NCBI GenBank assembly: GCA_027030565.1
Contig: JALVEU010000001.1
Span: 1 to 6,200 of the forward strand
Direction of reading: 5' to 3'
DNA from: Gammaproteobacteria bacterium
GTDB lineage: Bacteria; Pseudomonadota; Gammaproteobacteria; JAJDOJ01
Length of the DNA: 6,200 bases
Shown here: in pieces, positions 1 through 4,299 of the stretch
Numbering within the stretch: position 1 is the first letter of the stretch
How the letters are laid out: each line of letters starts with the position of its first letter
The notes under the pieces: generated by a model
The model's database searches: none
The model's input: the letters and a program-made list of their open reading frames with translations, nothing else
Told to the model about the DNA's origin: nothing
Position numbers and translations under genes: made by a program

Positions 1-662
1 CCTACCAGCACTGCATCGAGTCCATCGGCCTGGACCAGGGGGAGATCTACAACCGTTACCGCGTCGTGCCGGAGATCCACCAGAAGATCCGCATCAGCAA
101 CCGGCGCCTGGACAGCGTGCTGCGCCCGGACCTGGACCTGCACGACCGCGACACGCTGGAGCAGTTCTTGATGTCGTACATCTTCTTCGCCGGCGTGTTC
201 GAGGGCTGCTGGTTCTACAACGGCTTCTCGCCCATCTTCGCCCTGCAGCGCCGCGGCCTCATGCGCGGCACCGCCGAGCAACTGCAATACATCATGCGCG
301 ACGAGGTGCTGCACGCCTCCTTCGGCCTGCGCGTGGCGCGCCAGCTCATGGAGGAAGAGAACATCACACCCGACCCCAAGGCCATGCGCGAGATGTGGGA
401 CGAGGCCGAGGCGGCCGAGAATGCCTATGCCCGCTACATCCTGCGCGACCCGATCCTGGGCTATTCCGCGGATTCACATATGGAGCAGTTCCGCTTCATC
501 GCCAACCGCCGCGCCCGCAAGCTGCACCTGGAAGAGCCCTTCCCGGGCGCCGAGAACGCCCTGCCCTGGCTCGACGAGCAGGCCAACATCCGCAAGGAGA
601 AGAACTTCTTCGAGACGCGGGTGACGGAGTATCAGACGGGGGGCGGGCTGGTCTGGGACTGA
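1..662 (+). CDS. nrdB: Ribonucleoside-diphosphate reductase, beta (small) subunit, 3' part
   Basis: This is the C-terminal 219 residues of the class I ribonucleotide reductase R2 subunit. R2 is a cytosolic diiron protein that makes the radical used by the alpha subunit to reduce ribonucleotides. The reading frame is open from the window edge (first full codon at 3-5), so the start lies outside. Visible landmarks are a Glu in FEGCWF (codon 201-203), and Glu and His in RDEVLH (303-305, 312-314). These fit the helix-borne iron ligands E204, E238 and H241 of E. coli R2. The tail NFFETRVTEYQTGG carries the Tyr (codon 630-632) expected for radical transfer to NrdA. The fragment opens with YQHCIESIG, whose Tyr aligns with the radical tyrosine. 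The first pair of ligands is outside the window. The stop is TGA at 660-662, and a REP palindrome begins 8 bases later. The family call is secure; the ligand assignment is alignment from memory. Confidence 0.95.
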   Translation, partial: YQHCIESIGLDQGEIYNRYRVVPEIHQKIRISNRRLDSVLRPDLDLHDRDTLEQFLMSYIFFAGVFEGCWFYNGFSPIFALQRRGLMRGTAEQLQYIMRDEVLHASFGLRVARQLMEEENITPDPKAMREMWDEAEAAENAYARYILRDPILGYSADSHMEQFRFIANRRARKLHLEEPFPGAENALPWLDEQANIRKEKNFFETRVTEYQTGGGLVWD

Positions 663-670
663 GCCGTGAC

Positions 671-699
671 GCCGGATGCGCTACGTTGATCCGGTCTAC
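671..699 (-). repeat. REP palindrome 1 (GTAG type)
   Basis: This is a 29-base imperfect palindrome. Its outer arms are gccggat and atccggt (6 pairs plus one terminal G:T), followed inwards by a 2-base bulge, an inner 3-base stem and a 3-base loop. Read on the - strand it starts with a GTAG-like end (GTAGaccggat), the hallmark of bacterial REP sequences mobilised by RAYT/TnpA-REP transposases. It begins 8 bases after the nrdB stop. It differs from REP 3 at 3 of 29 positions. Confidence 0.85.
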
Positions 700-708
700 G
701 GGCCGCTT

Positions 709-737
709 GTAGGCCCGGTAAGCGGAGCGCACCGGGC
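709..737 (+). repeat. REP palindrome 2 (inverted relative to REPs 1, 3 and 4)
   Basis: Read on the + strand this starts with GTAG and folds with 7-base arms gcccggt and accgggc (shown in - strand sense). Compared with REP 3 it has changes at both partners of two stem pairs, so the stem stays perfectly paired. It lies head to head with REP 1 across a 9-base gap, making a BIME-like inverted pair (671-737). Confidence 0.8.
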
Positions 738-758
738 AAATTCGGTCCAGCCTCGCTT

Positions 759-787
759 GCCGGATGCGCTACGCTTATCCGGCCTAC
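759..787 (-). repeat. REP palindrome 3
   Basis: This has perfect 7-base arms gccggat and atccggc, an inner gcg/cgc stem with loop cta, and a CTAC end, which is GTAG on the - strand. It lies 21 bases past REP 2 and about 70 bases before the DUF2283 start codon. It is the cleanest copy in the window. Confidence 0.88.
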
Positions 788-859
788 GGTGTTGAGGGTA
801 ATACTGCTCCCGGACAAGGAAACGGTCCACAATGCCTTTTTTGATCGAGGATTCAAACC

Positions 860-1057
860 ATGAAAGTGAAGTATTTCCCGGATACCGACACCTTGTATAT
901 CGAGTTCAGGGATACCGAGATCGTTGAATCCAGGGATTTGGATGAAAATACGATTCTCGATCTCGACGCCAAAGGCAACATTTGCGCCATTACATTCGAG
1001 CATGCCAGCAAACGAACGGATGTGAATCATGTAGTACTGGAGGGCATTGCTGCATAG
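860..1057 (+). CDS. DUF2283 family small protein
   Basis: This is a 65-residue protein starting MKVKYFPDTDTLYIEF, with the run LDENTILDLDAKGN and then EHASKR. That is the compact beta-rich pattern of DUF2283 (MK..Y....D.LYI, a central D.DA.G.., then ..ASKR). The family's biochemical role is unknown. Members often sit beside DUF4258-like genes in arrangements that resemble toxin-antitoxin pairs, but no partner is present here. The ATG at 860 is preceded by GAGG at 847-850, a reasonable ribosome binding site. Base composition stands out: about 46% GC by hand count, against clearly GC-rich flanks. REP copies lie on both sides, one starting 7 bases after the TAG stop. Transfer or a recent insertion is an inference from composition. 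The family call is confident; the function is not known. Confidence 0.85.
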   Translation: MKVKYFPDTDTLYIEFRDTEIVESRDLDENTILDLDAKGNICAITFEHASKRTDVNHVVLEGIAA

Positions 1058-1064
1058 CGGCAGC

Positions 1065-1093
1065 GCCGGATGCGCTGCGCTGATCCGGCCTAC
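1065..1093 (-). repeat. REP palindrome 4
   Basis: This has perfect 7-base arms gccggat and atccggc, an inner gcg/cgc stem with loop ctg, and a CTAC end (GTAG on the - strand). It differs from REP 3 at two of 29 positions. It starts 7 bases after the DUF2283 stop codon, so the small gene is bracketed by REPs 3 and 4 in the same orientation. Confidence 0.87.
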
Positions 1094-1140
1094 ATAACTT
1101 GCCCAGCATCAGGCAGGATAGAATGGTGGCGCGTTACCAC

Positions 1141-1183
1141 GGCCGCAGGCGCGGCGCCCCGCGTGGGCGGCCGGCGCGGTTTT
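1141..1183 (+). promoter_or_regulatory. Competing hairpins in leader of TRIC gene, possible attenuator or terminator
   Basis: Two foldings exclude each other. In the first, ggccgc (1141-1146) pairs with gcggcc (1167-1172), enclosing cgcgg/ccgcg (1150-1154 with 1159-1163) and a 4-base loop. In the second, ccgcg (1159-1163) pairs with cgcgg (1175-1179), directly followed by TTTT (1180-1183). The second looks like a weak intrinsic terminator that the first would disrupt. The stretch is very GC-rich, so chance pairing is quite possible. No known riboswitch consensus was recognised. Confidence 0.25.
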
Positions 1184-1237
1184 GAGCCCACACCCGTCCT
1201 TCTGGAGAAGCGGCCTTCGTTCGGATACCGGCCTCCT

Positions 1238-1918
1238 ATGCCCCTGGACGTCACCCCGTTGCTGCTGAACAGCCTCTACTGGATCACGCTCGTGGCGGTG
1301 GTGGTCTCGTCGGCTTCGGGCGTACTGCAGGCCGGGTTCAAGCAGTTCGATCTGTTCGGCGTCATCGTCATCGGCATCGCCACGGGGCTCGGCGGCGGGT
1401 CGTTGCGGGACATGCTGCTGGACCGGGACGTGTTCTGGATCCGGGATCAGACGTTCTTCATCGCCTCGGTCGGCAGCGCCATCGGGATGTTTCTGGCCGC
1501 GCGGGCGATTCGCATCCCGCACCGGGCGTTCCTGGTGGCCGATGCCGCCGGACTGGCGACCTTCGGGGTCGCGGGCACCCTGGCCTCGCTCATGGTGGGT
1601 GCGCCGCCCCTGGTGGCGAGCTTCATGGGCGTGGTGACGGGCACCATGGGCGGGGTGTTTCGCGACGTGCTGTGCAACGAGCAGCCGGTGGTCTTCTCGA
1701 GCCCGCTCTATGCGACGGTGTCCTGGGCGGGGTCTCTGGCCTTCATCGGGCTGCTAGAGCTCCATGTGGACGTCGCGGTCTCCGCCACCGCGGCCGGCTC
1801 GGCCATCTTCCTCTCCCGCCTCGTCGCGCTGCGGTATAACATCAGCCTGCCCCGCTTCCGCTTCCGATCACAGGAAGCCGCCGGCCCACAGCCAGGAGAC
1901 CCGACCGACGATGGGTGA
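1238..1918 (+). CDS. TRIC/UPF0126 family inner-membrane protein (YicG/YadS-like)
   Basis: This is a 226-residue integral membrane protein, slightly longer than the roughly 205 residues usual for the family. Two related halves are visible. Each contains a glycine-rich segment ending in Arg-Asp: GIATGLGGGSLRD (residues 46-58) and GVVTGTMGGVFRD (131-143), the signature of the duplicated UPF0126 domain. Hydrophobic segments around 8-31, 41-58, 71-90, 97-119, 123-140, 158-174 and 178-197 fit the seven-helix TRIC fold. Bacterial members include trimeric cation channels, and some have been linked to glycine transport; the substrate here cannot be read from sequence. The hydrophilic C-terminal tail (about 204-226) is extra. 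The ATG at 1238 was chosen because upstream in-frame sequence runs into a REP and is not protein-like. No strong Shine-Dalgarno is seen close to it. The stop overlaps the next gene's start by 8 bases, suggesting coupled translation. Confidence 0.9.
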   Translation: MPLDVTPLLLNSLYWITLVAVVVSSASGVLQAGFKQFDLFGVIVIGIATGLGGGSLRDMLLDRDVFWIRDQTFFIASVGSAIGMFLAARAIRIPHRAFLVADAAGLATFGVAGTLASLMVGAPPLVASFMGVVTGTMGGVFRDVLCNEQPVVFSSPLYATVSWAGSLAFIGLLELHVDVAVSATAAGSAIFLSRLVALRYNISLPRFRFRSQEAAGPQPGDPTDDG

Positions 1919-2414
1919 AACCCTGCCCCGTGCGACCTCCGCAGGGCGCGTGCACCGGACCGCCTCCGGACGGGTGCGGATCGTGCTCCCTTTCGCGCTC
2001 GCCACTTGGGTGCTGGTCGCTGCCCTGCCCACCCCGGCGGCAGACCCGGAGGACGTGGATTCGCGGCAATGGGTGAAGCTGCCGGCGCCGATGCAGGCAC
2101 ACATGCTCGCCAACATGCGGGACCACCTGGTCGCACTCAACGACATCCTGGGCGCCATGGCACGCGGCGAGCTGGACGCGGCGGCCGAGATCGCCGAATC
2201 GCGCCTGGGCATGAGCGCACTGGAGGCCCACGGCGCCCGCCACATGGCGCCGTTCATGCCCGAGGGCATGCGCCGGGCCGGCACGGCGATGCACAAGGCG
2301 GCGAGCCGTTTTGCGAGGAAGGCGCAGGAGGGCGATCCCCTGCCCGCCTACCGGGCCTTGGCCGAGGTGACGTCGGCCTGCGTGGCCTGCCACGCGGGGT
2401 ACCGCATCCGCTGA
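1911..2414 (+). CDS. Secreted c-type cytochrome, cytochrome c'/c556-like
   Basis: This is a 167-residue protein with an N-terminal export signal. A basic region runs to about residue 23, a hydrophobic core spans roughly 24-39, and TPAA at 41-44 is a plausible cleavage site, so it should be periplasmic. The mature part of about 123 residues looks all-helical and ends in one heme c site, CVACH (157-161), followed by AGYRIR. A single CxxCH near the C terminus of a small helical protein is the hallmark of the cytochrome c'/c556 four-helix bundle group. Heme is attached by covalent thioether bonds, with His161 as proximal ligand; a distal ligand cannot be assigned. The segment EAHGARHMAPFMPEGM is unusually rich in Met and His. 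The ATG at 1911 overlaps the upstream stop by 8 bases and has AGGAG at 1894-1898. A GTG at 1974 would give a shorter signal peptide and is an alternative start. Its role, electron transfer or small-ligand binding, is open. Confidence 0.85.
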   Translation: MGETLPRATSAGRVHRTASGRVRIVLPFALATWVLVAALPTPAADPEDVDSRQWVKLPAPMQAHMLANMRDHLVALNDILGAMARGELDAAAEIAESRLGMSALEAHGARHMAPFMPEGMRRAGTAMHKAASRFARKAQEGDPLPAYRALAEVTSACVACHAGYRIR

Positions 2415-2461
2415 TGGTCCGGCGGCGCGCACCCCACGCGCGGAAGACGGCCCGCAGCCGC

Positions 2462-2905
2462 TCAGGGCAGTAGCGCCAGATAGTAGCTGAGCACCGAGGT
2501 CTCGGCCACGACCTTCCAGGTGTTCGTGACCGGGGAATAACGTATGCGAAAGTAGCGGACCGCCGGCTTGCCAGGTGGCGCACCCTGGGGATAGCGCAAC
2601 TTCACACGCACTACGAAATCCCCGTTCCAGCCGTGCCGGTCCACCGAGACGATCTCGAACGGGATTTCCGGTGCGGGGTGGTCCTCCTCACTGACCGGGC
2701 GCCCGCTCCACTGCCCGGAAAGCACGTCGATGGTCTTGCCGACACTGACGCGATGCGGCTCGTAGCGCAGCCAATGTTCGATACGCTCGATGCCCTGGCG
2801 CTCCAGGGCACGGCCGCTGAATACGAACTGCAGGGCCAGAACGGCCACGGCGAGCACGGCCGCAGCGCCGGCCGCCAGGCCCTTGAGATTCCACTCCCGG
2901 CGCAT
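2462..2905 (-). CDS. Single-pass membrane-anchored protein of unknown function
   Basis: I do not recognise this family. The 147-residue protein starts MRREWNLKG and has one hydrophobic helix at about residues 9-29 (AAGAAAVLAVAVLALQFVF). Positive residues come before the helix, so the rest most likely faces the periplasm. The outer part begins with an amphipathic stretch (RQGIERIEHWLRY). Its second half has alternating hydrophobic strand-like segments, such as FVVRVKLRY, VRYFRIRY and TWKVVAETSVLSYYLALL, suggesting a beta-sheet domain. The ATG at 2905 was chosen because GGAGG lies 11 bases upstream. An in-frame ATG at 2935 adds ten residues but lacks a good ribosome site. The gene converges on the cytochrome gene with a 47 bp gap and diverges from the small membrane protein gene at 3132. 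No cysteine is present in the protein. Confidence 0.75.
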   Translation of the reverse strand: MRREWNLKGLAAGAAAVLAVAVLALQFVFSGRALERQGIERIEHWLRYEPHRVSVGKTIDVLSGQWSGRPVSEEDHPAPEIPFEIVSVDRHGWNGDFVVRVKLRYPQGAPPGKPAVRYFRIRYSPVTNTWKVVAETSVLSYYLALLP

Positions 2906-2960
2906 CCCCCTTTCGTCCTCCGGATGGTCTTGCATGCCCGCTTTGGCGTACACCTGCGAT

Positions 2961-2990
2961 ACCGTAGCACCGGCCACGAGCGACCGGAAA
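2961..2990 (-). promoter_or_regulatory. Possible promoter for the 2462-2905 gene
   Basis: On the - strand, TGCTACGGT (extended -10 form, hexamer at 2961-2966) lies 18 bases after TTTCCG (2985-2990). Only the most conserved -10 bases and the TG extension match, so this is a weak candidate. It falls in the intergenic space between two divergent genes, where a promoter is needed. Confidence 0.22.
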
Positions 2991-3070
2991 CCCGGCGCCC
3001 GACCAGGGAGCGCGAATACCCGAACCACCGTAACGGCCCCAACGGGCCGACGGGCTGTGCCGGCCCTGGC

Positions 3071-3099
3071 TTCTTCGCCCGGACCGCGTGGACTATGCT
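3071..3099 (+). promoter_or_regulatory. Possible promoter for the 3132-3359 gene
   Basis: TTCTTC (3071-3076) and TATGCT (3094-3099) are separated by 17 bases, about 32 bases before the ATG. The -10 matches 4 of 6 consensus positions and the -35 is poor. The position and spacing fit a sigma-70 type promoter in the divergent intergenic region. Confidence 0.28.
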
Positions 3100-3131
3100 C
3101 TCTCTCGCCCGTAAGTCGCCCCTGGAAGGAT

Positions 3132-3359
3132 ATGGCCTTGAAGGAAACACCCGCCCGTCTCGTCCACGTGTTCGTCTTGGATGCCATCGGCGCCACGCTG
3201 CTCGGCCTGGGATTGGTCGGGCGGTTTGTCTACTCGGGTCTGTTCCCCGCCGCTGCATGGCTCCCCGATGCCCTGATCGTCCTTGGGCTCGTGCTCACCG
3301 TCGTGGCCACCGGGCTACTCGTGCGGCGCGTGGCCGCCATGCGGCCCGAGCGGACGTGA
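3132..3359 (+). CDS. Small two-helix membrane protein of unknown function
   Basis: This is a 75-residue protein with two clear hydrophobic helices, about residues 10-30 (LVHVFVLDAIGATLLGLGLVG) and 45-64 (PDALIVLGLVLTVVATGLLV). A short loop with Phe, Tyr and Pro (RFVYSGLFPAAAWL) links them. Arg-rich ends (RRVAAMRPERT) suggest that both termini are cytoplasmic. It resembles the many small DUF-type inner-membrane proteins of proteobacteria, such as DUF1418-like ones, but I cannot place it in a family. The ATG at 3132 follows GGAAGGA at 3124-3130, a purine-rich site set rather close. A longer reading frame is open upstream but reads as arginine-rich shadow sequence. The gene is divergent from the membrane-anchored protein gene, sharing about 226 bp of intergenic space. 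A strong terminator lies about 230 bases downstream. Confidence 0.65.
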   Translation: MALKETPARLVHVFVLDAIGATLLGLGLVGRFVYSGLFPAAAWLPDALIVLGLVLTVVATGLLVRRVAAMRPERT

Positions 3360-3385
3360 GCCGCAGGCGTCGCGCGCAGCCAGCC

Positions 3386-3409
3386 ATGGCACTACCACGG
3401 ATGTGCCAT
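3386..3409 (+). other. Hairpin with CsrA/RsmA-like GGA in its loop
   Basis: atggcac (3386-3392) pairs perfectly with gtgccat (3403-3409) around the 10-base loop taccacggat. The stretch CTACCACGGATGT resembles the CsrA/RsmA binding consensus RUACARGGAUGU, with one extra base and the GGA in the loop. A second hairpin, cgctcc/ggagcg (3411-3416 with 3420-3425), follows at once. The pairing is seen directly; protein binding is inferred. Confidence 0.3.
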
Positions 3410-3497
3410 CCGCTCCGCAGGAGCGTTGCACCCACAGGCGAGGCAACCCTGGCCGCAATCCCTTGCACCGGCCCCACAAAAAGTCCAAACTCCGCGT

Positions 3498-3613
3498 GGA
3501 CGTGGGATCGAGCCGCAAGGCGGCTCCCCCCGGAATAACCACAACAACAAACAATAACCAGGGCGCACTACCCGCCCCCTCAGGAGAATGGGCCGCCGTC
3601 GGGCGGCCTTTTT
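3498..3613 (+). ncRNA. Candidate small RNA or structured 3' UTR
   Basis: The stretch 3360-3703 has no convincing gene, but this part is built like a trans-acting small RNA. In order it has a 7-pair hairpin (gagccgc/gcggctc, 3510-3516 with 3520-3526, loop AAG), then an unstructured A/C-rich stretch (3534-3560) containing AACAACAAACAATAACC. A small hairpin (gggcg/cgccc, 3561-3565 with 3573-3577) and a strong terminator with a T run follow. The A/C stretch contains AAN-type repeats like those bound by Hfq (with Crc in pseudomonads). It also carries an exact AATAACCA direct repeat (3534-3541, 3553-3560). TTGCAC at 3463-3468 and CAAACT at 3486-3491, 17 bases apart, could be a weak promoter, which is why the 5' end is drawn near 3498. 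It may instead be the 3' end of the 3132-3359 transcript. Confidence 0.35.
3591..3613 (+). terminator. Strong intrinsic terminator
   Basis: ggccgcc (3591-3597) and ggcggcc (3602-3608) form a perfect 7-pair GC stem with a GTCG loop, followed at once by TTTTT (3609-3613). It should end + strand transcription coming from the small membrane protein gene or the candidate RNA, and isolates the gene at 3704. Confidence 0.85.
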
Positions 3614-3667
3614 GTGTCCAGGGCACCACCGCTGGTCGGCGGGAGAAGGGATCACGACCGGGGCGAT

Positions 3668-3696
3668 TTGACTTTCCCCAGGTGCACGACTAAGAA
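3668..3696 (+). promoter_or_regulatory. Probable promoter for the 3704-4192 gene
   Basis: TTGACT (3668-3673, 5 of 6 consensus positions) is 17 bases from TAAGAA (3691-3696, 3 of 6). It lies between the terminator at 3591-3613 and the ATG at 3704. Transcription would start about at the ATG, so the message may have almost no 5' leader. Confidence 0.4.
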
Positions 3697-3703
3697 CAGG
3701 CAT

Positions 3704-4192
3704 ATGGGTGGGCTGCCACAGACGCTCGAGGTCACCGGTGTTCCGCGCCACGTCGGCAGCTGGAGCGTCGCCGGAATCCCCGGATTCGTTCCAGCCGTGC
3801 TCGGGCGCTGGCAACGGGAGCACGGCAGCCTTCCCCAGCGCTTTTCCCTGGTCATGTGCCCCCAGGTGGAGGTCAATGCACGCGGTGGCCTCCCCCGAGA
3901 AGTCACCGAGCTCACCGACCCTCGTCTGCGCTGCCGCCACTTCACCGGCTGCCACCGTCCGTACCTGGTGATCCTGTTCACGGGGCCGGACGCCGAGGTC
4001 CAATGCAGCCGTATCCTGCCGATGCTCGCCTGGTGCGAGGCCTATCGGGTCTGCATCGAGCGCGACGCGATTCGCATGGACTTCGCCGGTGCCACCGAGG
4101 ACGCCGACGAGCCGGCCACGCCCACCGGCCGGACCCCACGCGCACTCAAGGACCTGCTGGCTTCCGGCGAGCTGGTCCGCATCCTGGCCTGA
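3704..4192 (+). CDS. Hypothetical protein with six cysteines
   Basis: I do not recognise this family. The 162-residue protein has no signal peptide or membrane helix and is probably cytosolic. It has six Cys (residues 52, 77, 83, 101, 111, 117), with the cluster CRHFTGCH at 77-84 and C-x9-C-x5-C at 101-117. These could bind metal or be redox-active, but no classical zinc-finger spacing is seen. The middle (RPYLVILFTGPDAEV) looks like a beta strand and turn, followed by a helix-like stretch (RILPMLAWCEAYRVCIER). The end has a Pro/Thr/Asp linker, then a helix, LKDLLASGELVRIL. The ATG at 3704 is preferred over an in-frame GTG at 3614 because that lies at the terminator T run. The ribosome site (ACAGG) is weak. 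It precedes pap by 107 bp on the same strand and could be co-transcribed. Confidence 0.65.
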   Translation: MGGLPQTLEVTGVPRHVGSWSVAGIPGFVPAVLGRWQREHGSLPQRFSLVMCPQVEVNARGGLPREVTELTDPRLRCRHFTGCHRPYLVILFTGPDAEVQCSRILPMLAWCEAYRVCIERDAIRMDFAGATEDADEPATPTGRTPRALKDLLASGELVRILA

Positions 4193-4199
4193 ACCGCCG

Positions 4200-4224
4200 C
4201 CGATGCAGGGCGGCCGGGCATCGG
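4200..4224. repeat. Inverted repeat between hypothetical gene and pap
   Basis: ccgatgc (4200-4206) and gcatcgg (4218-4224) are perfect 7-base inverted arms around an 11-base GC-rich loop, starting 7 bases after the upstream stop. There is no T run, so it is not a convincing terminator. It could slow RNA decay or be chance. The rest of 4193-4299 shows no clear promoter. Confidence 0.3.
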
Positions 4225-4299
4225 GATCCCCTTCCGGTCGCGCTGCGGCCGACTCCTGCACGCCGCCGCCCGTCGTCATCCCACCGAAAGAGGTACCCC

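Noticed and set aside
860..1057. Toxin-antitoxin module at the DUF2283 gene
   Set aside because: Only one gene is present. The 70 bases upstream are too short for a partner and the downstream side is a REP.
1070..1237. N-terminal extension of the TRIC protein
   Set aside because: It would start inside REP 4 and adds a hydrophilic, non-conserved stretch before the first membrane helix.
1094..1237. Glycine riboswitch before the TRIC gene
   Set aside because: The conserved aptamer core motifs were not found, and only generic GC-rich hairpins are present.
2906..3196. Longer version of the - strand membrane protein starting at 3196
   Set aside because: It would overlap the start of the divergent small gene and bury the membrane helix behind about 100 low-complexity residues. 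The GGAGG before 2905 supports the shorter form.
3450..3468. Sigma-54 promoter resembling TGG...TTGCA
   Set aside because: The spacing between the GG and GC elements is 12 bases, not the required 10.
3588..3671. Small open frame with AGGAG just before an ATG at 3588
   Set aside because: The AGGAG is only one base from the ATG, and the first codons are the terminator stem, so translation is unlikely.
3856..4299. Upstream in-frame extension of pap
   Set aside because: It overlaps the 3704-4192 gene in another frame and reads as Arg/Pro-rich shadow. The ATG at 4300 has a good ribosome site and matches the family N terminus.
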